DNA from: Bacteroidota bacterium
GTDB taxonomy: Bacteria; Bacteroidota; Bacteroidia; Flavobacteriales; Weeksellaceae
Length of the DNA stretch: 64,000 nucleotides
Direction of reading: 5' to 3'
NCBI GenBank assembly: GCA_023460855.1
Contig: JAEWOS010000003.1
Coordinates: forward strand, 310,001-374,000
A program made the translations under genes and the position numbers. Shown piece after piece: positions 42,494 to 50,467 of this stretch. The notes under the pieces were generated by a model. The model saw only the letters and a program-made list of their open reading frames with translations, was not told the origin of the DNA and made no database searches. Position 1 is the first letter of the stretch. Each line of letters starts with the position of its first letter.

Positions 42494-44140
42494 TTATTTT
42501 TCGAAAACTTCCACGATCGGATTTCCGATATTTCCGCTCGGGTTTTCTATTTTCAGCATTTGCGCAAGTGTTGGCGCAATGTCCGACAAATTATACGGCT
42601 TTGCACTTTCACCTCTATTCACTCCGGTTCCGTAAAAAATCAGCGGAATATGTGCGTCATAGGAATTCCAGACGCTGTGCGTAGTTCCTTTCTTGGCGTA
42701 ATTCGGCAACATTCCGTCATGAGAAATAATCTGAATATCACCGCTGCGCTGCCAGTTGTAACCGTTGATAATTCTCGTTTTTATCGGCTCCGGAATTGCG
42801 GACTCTCCTACTTTTTTCAGATCCACTGCATATAAAACGCGCGGGTCTCTGTTCAGCTGCGTAATAATGCGGTTTTTGATCGCTTCTTCATCAAGACTGT
42901 TTTCAGCGATCAGGTTATGGTTGATGTAAATCTGATAATTGTCGATTGCCCAGATCATTTTTTCGTGTTTGAACTGTGCTTTGAGATCTTCCTCGAGATT
43001 TTTCTGCAGTCCGTCATCAAAAAATCCGGTCAGCATTTTATTTGCACGCATATATCCTTCTGCATGAGCGCCGCCATGATCCGCCGAAAGAAAAACGAGA
43101 TAATTGCCCTTTCCTACTTTTTTATCGAGCATCACGAAGAAATCTTCCATATCCTTGTCCAGACGCATATACGTGTCCTGAACTTCCACAGAATTCGGTC
43201 CGAAAGAATGTCCTACATAATCGGTAGAAGCAAGATTTATGGCCAGAAAATCAGTGTCGGAATTCCGCCCGAGATTATAACCGTTAACGGCAGCTTCTGC
43301 AGCTTTCAGTGTCAGGGTGTTTCCAAATGGCGTTGTACGGATTACGCTTTTCTTTTTCGCAAAATCGGCTGCGAGATTATTGTACGGAAAAACAGGCGAT
43401 GTCGCACTTCCAAGCAAATGTTCCCATTCCACATTATCGGCTGTGCTTTCACGGTATTCAGCTATTGGCTTCAGGGTTTTCCAGCCGTCTGCAACCAGTT
43501 TTTCTCCCCAGGTCTGTGCGTTAAATGTTTTCAGCCACTGCGGAAGATCGTTCATATAATAGGAACTTGTCACAAAATGTCCGGTCCCTTCGTCAAACCA
43601 GAATGCGCCGGTCGGATTGTGTCCTGCCGGAAGAATTGATGCCCGGTCTTTCAGGGAAACACCTACTACTTTTGAGCGGAAATTTGTAGCAATTCCCAGC
43701 TGGTCTGTAATGGTGGTACTCCAAAGATTGTGCGGTGAATGTGCTCCGATTTTTTCTGAAGAAGCGCCAACACCTTTTACCGAATTATCGGTGGTGCAGT
43801 AAACATTTTCGCCAGTTTTACGGTCGGTCCAGTCATTACCGGCAATTCCGTGAATCGAAGGAACTGAACCGGTATAAGCAGACGTATGTCCGATTGCGGT
43901 AACGGTCGGCACATAATCGATCATCACGTTGTTCAGGTTAAAGCCCTCATTCATCAGACGGTTGAAACCGCCTTTTCCGTAATGTCTCTGATATTTGTAC
44001 AGAAAATCCCATCTCATCTGATCGACCATGATACCAACGACGAGTTTCGGTTTCGGGCCGCTGTCGTTTCTGTTATTCTGTGCGTTAAAAAGGCTTGCCG
44101 ATAAAAAAATCAGCATTAAAATATGCAGTTTTCTAAGCAT
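42494..44140 (-). CDS. pafA: Phosphate-insensitive alkaline phosphatase PafA
   Basis: 548 residues with a signal peptide (about 1-20). It is highly similar along its length to the Elizabethkingia meningoseptica enzyme. The nucleophile is Thr81 in DYVPTVTAIGHTS, with Asn102 in GNDW and Lys164/Arg166 in SLKDRAS, each two positions later than PafA Thr79, Asn100, Lys162 and Arg164. Zinc ligands lie in MVDQM, STDYVGH, SADHGGAH and KGTTHSVW. It hydrolyses phosphomonoesters in the periplasm without phosphate inhibition. It stands alone. Confidence 0.95.
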   Translation of the reverse strand: MLRKLHILMLIFLSASLFNAQNNRNDSGPKPKLVVGIMVDQMRWDFLYKYQRHYGKGGFNRLMNEGFNLNNVMIDYVPTVTAIGHTSAYTGSVPSIHGIAGNDWTDRKTGENVYCTTDNSVKGVGASSEKIGAHSPHNLWSTTITDQLGIATNFRSKVVGVSLKDRASILPAGHNPTGAFWFDEGTGHFVTSSYYMNDLPQWLKTFNAQTWGEKLVADGWKTLKPIAEYRESTADNVEWEHLLGSATSPVFPYNNLAADFAKKKSVIRTTPFGNTLTLKAAEAAVNGYNLGRNSDTDFLAINLASTDYVGHSFGPNSVEVQDTYMRLDKDMEDFFVMLDKKVGKGNYLVFLSADHGGAHAEGYMRANKMLTGFFDDGLQKNLEEDLKAQFKHEKMIWAIDNYQIYINHNLIAENSLDEEAIKNRIITQLNRDPRVLYAVDLKKVGESAIPEPIKTRIINGYNWQRSGDIQIISHDGMLPNYAKKGTTHSVWNSYDAHIPLIFYGTGVNRGESAKPYNLSDIAPTLAQMLKIENPSGNIGNPIVEVFEK

Positions 44141-44246
44141 TTTATTGAAATATTTTGAAATGCAAATTTAAAGTTTTAGCCTGAGAACTGTGTTAAGCAA
44201 AAGTAAAATTACGGCGGGGTTTTCAGTCGCCGGATGCAGCAACTTC

Positions 44247-45257
44247 CTAATTACTGAACTGAACCTTGGTAAGATCGAGTTCCCACACGGAACCGTCTTC
44301 GTAAGTAATCCGCACCGTTTCGGCGCCCGAAAATTCGATACTTTTATTGCAGAAATACGAGCAGCTTTCAATCACCACCGGGAAATACCTTTTCTTAACC
44401 TTATCGTAAGCGACCAGATTTCCGCGGAAATAACTGATCAGAATATAGAGGTCGTTTTCTATGGACTGCTCTGAGCCACCATTAATCTCAAACAGATTTT
44501 CTTTGTAGTAGGTAGATTTCACTTCTTCCATTTCACCAATAAAACCGGCTCCATACTGCGAACTCTGCTGATTGTCCTGCTGCCACTTTTCTTCGTAATT
44601 CCTGAAGTTCGACATGTCGCTTTCTTCCGGGGCAGGATGATAAATCAACGGTGATTTCTTCGCATATTTCTGCAAAGCCTTCAGAATTTCCGGATTTTTT
44701 CTGAGCTTCTCATTTTCTTCAAACGCTCCTTTGATGCAGGTATCGCAGAAATTCCCAGGATAACCAAAGTACGAAAGGCCATAGTTTTCAGAAACATCAT
44801 TCAGATTTATGGCCCAGAAAAAGACCTGTTGCTCCGGCACTGCTTTTCCCATATAACTTGATCTGCCGGAAAAAAACAGAAAATCCCGTCCTTTAATTTT
44901 CTCTTTCCTGATGTTGGTACTGTCTATAGTAAGGTAACTCCACTCGTTGCTGAAAATTTCCGCAGAGGCAGTTTTCTTATCCCTGCCGTTTTCCGCTATG
45001 TACGTTTCAGCCATGATCACATTCAGCGTGTCTGCGTAAAAATATTTTCCGCGCGATTCCTCAGAATCGACAAAAAGCGTGAAGAAGCCATTTTCGTTCT
45101 CAGCAATAAAGACACTGTTTTTCCGTAAACTGTCCGGAACTGTCGCTTCGCGAACTTCCTTTTTCTTTTCAGCAGTTTTCTGCGCAACTTCAGTTTCCTG
45201 TTTACAGCCGGAAAATAAGGCCAATAGCAAGAGTAACGATTGAAATCTGAGAATCAT
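44247..45257 (-). CDS. Lipoprotein of unknown function
   Basis: 336 residues with a type II signal peptide (ALFSGC, Cys 18). A Lys/Glu-rich linker (AEKKKEVREA, about 29-38) precedes a soluble domain containing two Cys (GNFCDTC, about 168) and beta-rich segments such as YTLQ-type strands near 270-330. It contains no family motif I know. It probably faces the periplasm or the cell surface. Intergenic repeat copy A lies just upstream. Confidence 0.65.
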   Translation of the reverse strand: MILRFQSLLLLLALFSGCKQETEVAQKTAEKKKEVREATVPDSLRKNSVFIAENENGFFTLFVDSEESRGKYFYADTLNVIMAETYIAENGRDKKTASAEIFSNEWSYLTIDSTNIRKEKIKGRDFLFFSGRSSYMGKAVPEQQVFFWAINLNDVSENYGLSYFGYPGNFCDTCIKGAFEENEKLRKNPEILKALQKYAKKSPLIYHPAPEESDMSNFRNYEEKWQQDNQQSSQYGAGFIGEMEEVKSTYYKENLFEINGGSEQSIENDLYILISYFRGNLVAYDKVKKRYFPVVIESCSYFCNKSIEFSGAETVRITYEDGSVWELDLTKVQFSN

Positions 45258-45340
45258 CTGTGTTGTGTTTGATTTTCTGAAATTAGAGATAAATTGTGAG
45301 AAATCAAGAAACTATGAAAAGAGAAACCGAAACACAATCC

Positions 45341-45455
45341 TAGCCCCGATTGCAGCGGAAATCCTTTTTTAGCAGTGGTGAGCGAAGGCAAAAAAGATTG
45401 CAGCGGAAAGCGGGTATGCAAGCCGAAGAAGCTGGACACGCGTTGCTCCTGAAAA
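45341..45455 (+). repeat. Intergenic repeat element, copy A
   Basis: It contains GATTGCAGCGGAAATCC (45348-45364) then, after a T tract, spacer and A tract, GATTGCAGCGGAAAGCGGG (45396-45414). The same arrangement recurs at 62198-62317 in the same orientation. The T tract and A tract can pair, so each copy may fold as RNA. It is non-coding. Confidence 0.75.
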
Positions 45456-45483
45456 AGAAAAACGCACCCCGAAAGATGCGTTT
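45452..45483 (-). terminator. Rho-independent terminator of mdh
   Basis: AAACGCA (45460-45466) pairs with TGCGTTT (45477-45483). On the minus strand it ends in a T-rich stretch, 22 bases past the mdh stop. Confidence 0.8.
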
Positions 45484-45504
45484 CCATTTATTTACGGCTA
45501 GAAT

Positions 45505-46431
45505 TTAAACTCCCAAATCGCCGTTTACTTCACGAACTGCGTTTGCAGCTTCTTCGAATTTCGATTTTTCTGCGTCTGTCAACTGAATTTCAACGATTTT
45601 TTCTACGCCTTTTCTGCCGATAATTGCAGGAACGCCCAGACAAATATCACTCTGTCCGTATTCGCCGTTCAGCATTAAGGAACAAGGAATCATTTTTTTC
45701 TGATCGCATGCGATTGCCTGAACAATCACGGAAACCGCTGCTCCCGGAGCGTACCATGCAGAAGTTCCCAAAAGCTTGGTAAGGGTTGCGCCTCCCACCT
45801 TTGTTTCTTCTATTACGTAGTTCTGTTTTTCTTCATCGAGGAATTCGGAAACTGCCACTCCATTTCTTGTAGCCTTGCTCATCAAAGGAAGCATTCCGGT
45901 ATCACTGTGTGCAGCAATCACCATTCCGTCCACATCTGAAGCCGGGCAGCCCAAAGCTTCGGAAAGTCTGTACTTGAAACGCGCGCTGTCCAGAGCTCCG
46001 CCCATTCCGATAATTCTCTCTTTTGGTAGTCCTGAAGTTTTATGAACCAGATAGGTCATGGTATCCATTGGATTTGAAACCACGATGATGATTACGTCCG
46101 GTGAATGTTTTACCAGGTTTGCGGTTACTTCTTTCACGATTCCGGCGTTGATGCCGATCAGTTCTTCACGCGTCATGCCGGGTTTTCTTGGAATTCCGGA
46201 AGTGATTACTGCTACATCTGAACCTGCAGTTTTTTCATAATCTCCAGTGGTACCGGTAATTTTGGTATCGAAACCGTTCAAAGATGCGGTCTGCATCAAA
46301 TCCATTGCCTTGCCTTCGGCAAAACCTTCTTTAATGTCCACCAAAACCACTTCTGAACAGAAGTTTTTCATTGCGATGTACTCTGCACAGGATGCACCAA
46401 CGGCACCGGCTCCAACTACGGTAACTTTCAT
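45505..46431 (-). CDS. mdh: Malate dehydrogenase, NAD-dependent
   Basis: 308 residues. The NAD-binding motif VVGAGAVGASCAEY (about 5-18) and Asp 33 in VLVDIKEG, the substrate Arg residues in SGIPRKPGMTREEL (about 78-91) and catalytic His in IAAHSDTGMLP (about 178) are clear. This is the lactate-dehydrogenase-like (MDH3) class of malate dehydrogenase. Its promoter is at 46535-46565. Mqo at 33764 provides the quinone-linked alternative. Confidence 0.95.
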   Translation of the reverse strand: MKVTVVGAGAVGASCAEYIAMKNFCSEVVLVDIKEGFAEGKAMDLMQTASLNGFDTKITGTTGDYEKTAGSDVAVITSGIPRKPGMTREELIGINAGIVKEVTANLVKHSPDVIIIVVSNPMDTMTYLVHKTSGLPKERIIGMGGALDSARFKYRLSEALGCPASDVDGMVIAAHSDTGMLPLMSKATRNGVAVSEFLDEEKQNYVIEETKVGGATLTKLLGTSAWYAPGAAVSVIVQAIACDQKKMIPCSLMLNGEYGQSDICLGVPAIIGRKGVEKIVEIQLTDAEKSKFEEAANAVREVNGDLGV

Positions 46432-46534
46432 AATATATTTATTTATTGTTTTTTAAAGGTATTACGGAACCTTACGGTTTCATAACATTTGAATTTTTAA
46501 ATTTTGAATGTGTGAATGTGAATTATTTGGATTT

Positions 46535-46565
46535 CAAATTTACGAAATGTAGAAAACTTGGACAA
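46535..46565 (-). promoter_or_regulatory. Flavobacterial promoter of mdh
   Basis: On the minus strand TTG (46563-46565) and TAAATTTG (46535-46542) are spaced by 20 bases, a full consensus match. It gives a leader of about 100 bases. The rest of the 253-base gap shows nothing else. Confidence 0.65.
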
Positions 46566-46684
46566 TTTTTGAAGATTTCTTTTCTTAAATAAAATAAATT
46601 TCACGGCAATGAAAACGTCTGCATTTTGAATGATAAAAAAACGTATCATTACATATACAAACTCTTCAGCAAGATTAAAAACCG

Positions 46685-47557
46685 ATGAAAAAACTGATTT
46701 TATTTTTTACATGTCTGTCATTCTTGAATTTTTCTGCGCAAAGCCTGGAAGACAGGGTTGCAGATGAAACGTGTAAATGCATCCGGAATCTGCCTTCCGT
46801 GACCGAGGACGCATACACAGACTGTATGGGAACGGCGCTCGCCAACGCACTTGCCGAAAGCGACGATAAAAAACTGATCAGGAAAAAAGTAAAAAATGTT
46901 GACCGAATGCTGGAAACGCTGAAAACGGTACAGGCCAGACTGGACACAACCTGTGATGTGAAAGTACTTCGGGACCCGATTATTGCAAAAAGAGACTCCG
47001 TGTACAGCAGTCATCCCAGTGCAAAAAGCATGGAACTGTACAGAAGCGGTAAGAAACTGATGGAAAAAAGTAATTTCCGCGAAGCGATTTCCTATTTTGA
47101 AAAAGCTGTGGTTGAAAGCCCAAACTATGTTCTTGCACTTGATGACATGGCGAAAAGTTATCGCGAACTGCAGGAATACGATACCGCCGTAAAATATTAC
47201 GAAAAATCACTGGCTGTTTTCCCGGAAGGCGAATTTGCGCTGATGAACGGAGCTGTGGCTTACATGAAAATGAAAAACTTTCCACCTGCGAAAGAACTGT
47301 ATACAAAACTTGCAGCGTATTATCCTGAAAATGCAGAAGGATATTTCGGGCTTGGCCAGGTAAACTTACTCCTGGAAGACCATGAACACGCACTGCGCAA
47401 TATGTGCAAAGCTCTGAGAATTTATCATGAGACGCAAAATCCCTACCTGAAAGACGCACAGGTTTTCGTTTCTGCCATCTATCAGGAGATGGAGAAGAAA
47501 GGCAACGGAGCACAGGCATTAAAAATTGCAGAGGAATATGGGATTAAACTGAAGTAA
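46685..47557 (+). CDS. Secreted TPR protein
   Basis: 290 residues. A signal peptide (MKKLILFFTCLSFLNFSAQ) is followed by a four-Cys segment (DETCKC...TDCMG...DTTCDV, about 29-98) likely held by disulfides in the periplasm, then about four TPR units (about 118-260: FREAISYFEKAV, YDTAVKYYEKSL, PAKELYTKLA, HALRNMCKAL). TPRs mediate protein contacts, but the partner is unknown. It stands alone. Confidence 0.8.
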   Translation: MKKLILFFTCLSFLNFSAQSLEDRVADETCKCIRNLPSVTEDAYTDCMGTALANALAESDDKKLIRKKVKNVDRMLETLKTVQARLDTTCDVKVLRDPIIAKRDSVYSSHPSAKSMELYRSGKKLMEKSNFREAISYFEKAVVESPNYVLALDDMAKSYRELQEYDTAVKYYEKSLAVFPEGEFALMNGAVAYMKMKNFPPAKELYTKLAAYYPENAEGYFGLGQVNLLLEDHEHALRNMCKALRIYHETQNPYLKDAQVFVSAIYQEMEKKGNGAQALKIAEEYGIKLK

Positions 47558-47644
47558 GAATTACCTTACAATTCACCAATAATAGATCTCCGAGATCCAA
47601 ATTTTTCGGGTGAAATTTAGGCCGGCACCGGTATTCATCGTCTT

Positions 47645-48661
47645 TTAATCTTCCTTCTCGAAGTACAGTCTGTAATATTTGCCTTTTTCGTCCTGCCCGG
47701 TTTCAATCATTTTGCGGTCGCCGTGTACGTAGATGTGGAAATTTTTGTCGAGTTTGATAATCGATTTAAAATACCGCTGGTTTTTCTTCACCGCTGAAGT
47801 ATTAATCGGGAATTCTTCTGAAATCGAAACCTGCATATCCTGCTCGTAATCGGTTTTGAAATTCGTGAAACTCTCGATTACATGTTCGTCCTGCAGCACT
47901 TCTTTTGTAAATTCATCGTAATCGAACTGTTCTTTTTCCTTGAAAAATGTCAGAGATTTATTCAGAAAATCAGCCTGGTCTGCTTTGGAAACCTCAAATT
48001 CCGTCGGCAACTGTTTCGTAATGTAATCTTTGTACACCTGCAGAGTTTCCTGCGTGTGAAAATATTCATCATCGCGCTGCTTTACCTTCAGGAAATCTTC
48101 AAACCAGTAATATTCGTCGCCGTTTTTATTGTTATCGACCACAGAGACTGCAAATCCCATTTCGCGAAAGTTATTGTAAATCAGACAGCCTTTATCGAGT
48201 TTTGAAAGACCGATTCCGAAGTCTTTTTCGATGTCGAAAGTGTCCTGATTCGGAAAAATTTTGAGAAACGGATTCTTATTTTCGGTTTTAAAAATACCAA
48301 TTTTATCAATTTTATGTCCGTCAGCGTTTTCTTCGCCTTCGAAATAACAGATGAACAGTTCTCCGCCCTGAACACGCGGATTTTCGGCGGCATCGTACAG
48401 ATGTTTCGCGATATTTTCACTTTCCCACACGAATTTCGAAGGATCTTCAAAGATTTCGGATACCGAACTGTAAACCGGATTGTTGGTAAGATAGGAATCG
48501 TGGTAAAACTGAAACTGCTCTTCCGATTTGAATGCTTTCAGGAAAAAATCTGACAAAAGTTCCGTCATGTCTTCGTCGATCTTCAGTTCTTCCTGCGAAA
48601 GAATCAGGTTTTCCTGGTTGATTTTGTTGCCGACTCTGTGAACGATAATTTTTGAAAGCAT
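47645..48661 (-). CDS. Nucleoid-associated protein, NdpA/YejK-like
   Basis: 338 residues from the ATG at 48661; an earlier ATG 12 codons upstream fits less well. The N-terminus SKIIVHRVGNKIN and DMTELLSDFFLKAF (about 30-43), and the conserved SKLDKGCLIYNNF in the middle, match the NA37/NdpA family of nucleoid proteins in Bacteroidota. The gene has no close partner. Confidence 0.75.
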   Translation of the reverse strand: MLSKIIVHRVGNKINQENLILSQEELKIDEDMTELLSDFFLKAFKSEEQFQFYHDSYLTNNPVYSSVSEIFEDPSKFVWESENIAKHLYDAAENPRVQGGELFICYFEGEENADGHKIDKIGIFKTENKNPFLKIFPNQDTFDIEKDFGIGLSKLDKGCLIYNNFREMGFAVSVVDNNKNGDEYYWFEDFLKVKQRDDEYFHTQETLQVYKDYITKQLPTEFEVSKADQADFLNKSLTFFKEKEQFDYDEFTKEVLQDEHVIESFTNFKTDYEQDMQVSISEEFPINTSAVKKNQRYFKSIIKLDKNFHIYVHGDRKMIETGQDEKGKYYRLYFEKED

Positions 48662-48782
48662 AGAACAGTATTTTGCCGCGCGAAGATAAACATTCACATA
48701 AAAACAGGTGCAAAAATCTCTGTGATTTCTGCAACACGTATCTCAGAAAAATTAAGTTATTTTGAACTTTAAATATTTACAA

Positions 48783-48995
48783 ATGGAACATATTCAGGAC
48801 GAATTCGCGGAATTTAAACAGGAACTTAAGAATCTCGGTATTGAAGTAATTAAAATCGTAAAAATTGGAAACGGAAATATGGATTTCCATGAAGTTTTCT
48901 ACAAATCCCCGAGATATGATGATGTGAAAACTGTTTATCTCAATCTTCAAAAAATCGATGACCTGATTGCACAGTTTAAAGAAGCTTATTCCTGA
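48783..48995 (+). CDS. Small conserved hypothetical protein
   Basis: 70 residues from the ATG at 48783. It is acidic and helical at both ends (DEFAEFKQELKNLGIEVIKI and IDDLIAQFKEAYS) with a short central strand region. It has no signal peptide. I do not recognise a family. It is divergent from the NdpA-like gene and 112 bases ahead of the superoxide dismutase gene. Confidence 0.55.
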   Translation: MEHIQDEFAEFKQELKNLGIEVIKIVKIGNGNMDFHEVFYKSPRYDDVKTVYLNLQKIDDLIAQFKEAYS

Positions 48996-49069
48996 TTTAA
49001 AAATATTTACACGGTTAATTCTGGAATAATTTCCAAAGTATCTGAAAGAGTAAACCGTTATGTTTTCCC

Positions 49070-49077
49070 TAATTTTG
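49070..49077 (+). promoter_or_regulatory. Putative -7 element of the superoxide dismutase gene
   Basis: TAATTTTG matches TANNTTTG, 29 bases before the ATG. No TTG at -33 is evident. Confidence 0.45.
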
Positions 49078-49106
49078 ACAGCAATCAAATCAAAAAATCA
49101 AAAAAT

Positions 49107-49883
49107 ATGAAATTCGTAAAAACCACCATTACGGCAGCAGTTTTTGCTTTTGCACTTTCTTCGTGTGAGCAGAAAACTACTGACGCTACCAATACTTCAG
49201 GCACAACCACGACTGAAACAGCAGCGACAAATGAAGATTTAGGAAAACCGGCAGATGTAACCGCGGATCCCGGAACTTTCAAAATCGTTCCTTTGGCTTA
49301 TGAGTACGATGCTTTAGGCGATAATATCGATGCGAAAACCATGAACGTACATTATTCCAAGCATTATGTGGGTTACCTGAACAAGCTTAACAAAGAAGTG
49401 GAAGGAAAAGCGCAGGCTTCGCAAACCATTGAAGAAGTGCTTAGAAATATGGATATGAATAATTCCGCACTGCGAAATAATGCAGGTGGATATTACAATC
49501 ATAATCTGTTTTTCGACATGATCGGTCCAAATGCAGGCGGAGAACCGACCGGTGAACTGATGCAGGCTATTCAGCGTGATTTCGGATCTTTTGACGCGTT
49601 CAAAGAGCAGTTTTCAAAAGCCGGAGCCGACCGTTTTGGTTCAGGCTGGGCATGGCTTGTTTCAGATAATTCAGGGAAACTTTCCGTGGGAAGCACACCA
49701 AATCAGGACAATCCGCTGATGCCGGGAACAGAAATTTCCGGAACTCCTGTACTTGCAATGGACGTTTGGGAACATGCCTATTACCTGAAATACCAGAACA
49801 AACGACCGGATTATATCCAGAGTTTCTGGAATGTGGTAAACTGGAACAAGGTTGCAGAATATTACACAAAGGCAAAACAGTAA
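49107..49883 (+). CDS. Exported lipoprotein superoxide dismutase (Fe/Mn family, Mn-type signature)
   Basis: 258 residues. A type II signal peptide ends at LSSC (Cys 20), followed by a Thr/Ala-rich linker of about 35 residues. The SOD domain covers about 58-258, with metal ligands in NVHYSKHYVGY, GYYNHNLFF and DVWEHAYYLKY. The Gly in AGGYYNH and the Gln in PNQDNPL fit the Mn rather than the Fe pattern. The enzyme should sit outside the inner membrane, on the outer membrane or surface, and remove superoxide there. Metal preference is inference. Confidence 0.92.
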   Translation: MKFVKTTITAAVFAFALSSCEQKTTDATNTSGTTTTETAATNEDLGKPADVTADPGTFKIVPLAYEYDALGDNIDAKTMNVHYSKHYVGYLNKLNKEVEGKAQASQTIEEVLRNMDMNNSALRNNAGGYYNHNLFFDMIGPNAGGEPTGELMQAIQRDFGSFDAFKEQFSKAGADRFGSGWAWLVSDNSGKLSVGSTPNQDNPLMPGTEISGTPVLAMDVWEHAYYLKYQNKRPDYIQSFWNVVNWNKVAEYYTKAKQ

Positions 49884-49901
49884 AACACTGCTTTATATAA
49901 C

Positions 49902-49936
49902 AAAACGCCCGGCAGATTTTTGCCGGGCGTTTTTAT
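49902..49936 (+). terminator. Bidirectional terminator after the superoxide dismutase gene
   Basis: ACGCCCGGCA (49905-49914) pairs with TGCCGGGCGT (49921-49930), with A and T tracts on either side. Confidence 0.9.
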
Positions 49937-49947
49937 TTGAATTTCAA

Positions 49948-50370
49948 TTACTGAATACCGGAAAGCGGTAATCCGAGTTCTTTTTTCCAGCCTTCACCGA
50001 AAGTTTTAGTCAGAAATTTTCCAACAAGCCGGTTATTTTCTCTGGCTACTTTCTGATCGTTTGGCATCACCACGCAACCTTTGTTCAGAATTTTCACGCC
50101 GTATTTCTTTTCGAACTCCCTGTTGTAAAGCGGTGCAAATCCGTAATGCACAAACACCGCCTGCTTTTGCTTCATCAGCAACGAAATATTCTGTCTGGTT
50201 GCCATAACCGGAACATTCACTTTGTGGTGGTCAGCCTGAATTTCTCTGGTCTTCACCTTATCATGCTTTGGTGAACTGCGCGAAGGCGGGTCGGTTTTTT
50301 GTGATGAAAAGAAACCTGTCGATAAAACGGTAATAACTGCAACAGCCAAAAAAGCACCGGGAGTTTTCAT
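49948..50370 (-). CDS. Exported protein of unknown function
   Basis: 140 residues from the ATG at 50370. A hydrophobic N-terminal segment (about 5-22) suggests a signal peptide or anchor. A basic linker (PPSRSSPKHDKVKTRE) precedes a C-terminal region FEKKYGVKILNKGCVVMPN...NNRLVGKFLTKTFGEGWKKEL that looks conserved but that I cannot assign to a named family. It has a single Cys. It lies downstream of groEL but behind its terminator. Confidence 0.6.
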   Translation of the reverse strand: MKTPGAFLAVAVITVLSTGFFSSQKTDPPSRSSPKHDKVKTREIQADHHKVNVPVMATRQNISLLMKQKQAVFVHYGFAPLYNREFEKKYGVKILNKGCVVMPNDQKVARENNRLVGKFLTKTFGEGWKKELGLPLSGIQ

Positions 50371-50408
50371 AAGATGTTTAATAATAGATAGAAAACAGGC
50401 TAAAAGGT

Positions 50409-50442
50409 TAAGAAAAAATCCGTCCAAAAATTTGAACGGATT
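50409..50442 (-). terminator. Rho-independent terminator of groEL
   Basis: AATCCGT pairs with ACGGATT (50417-50442), with one mismatch inside, followed on the minus strand by six T. Confidence 0.8.
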
Positions 50443-50467
50443 GTTTTATTGCATCAGTCGCTGACTG

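Noticed and set aside
45254..45487. A 77-codon minus-strand frame between the lipoprotein and mdh genes
   Set aside because: It covers repeat copy A and the mdh terminator, and its translation has no family similarity.
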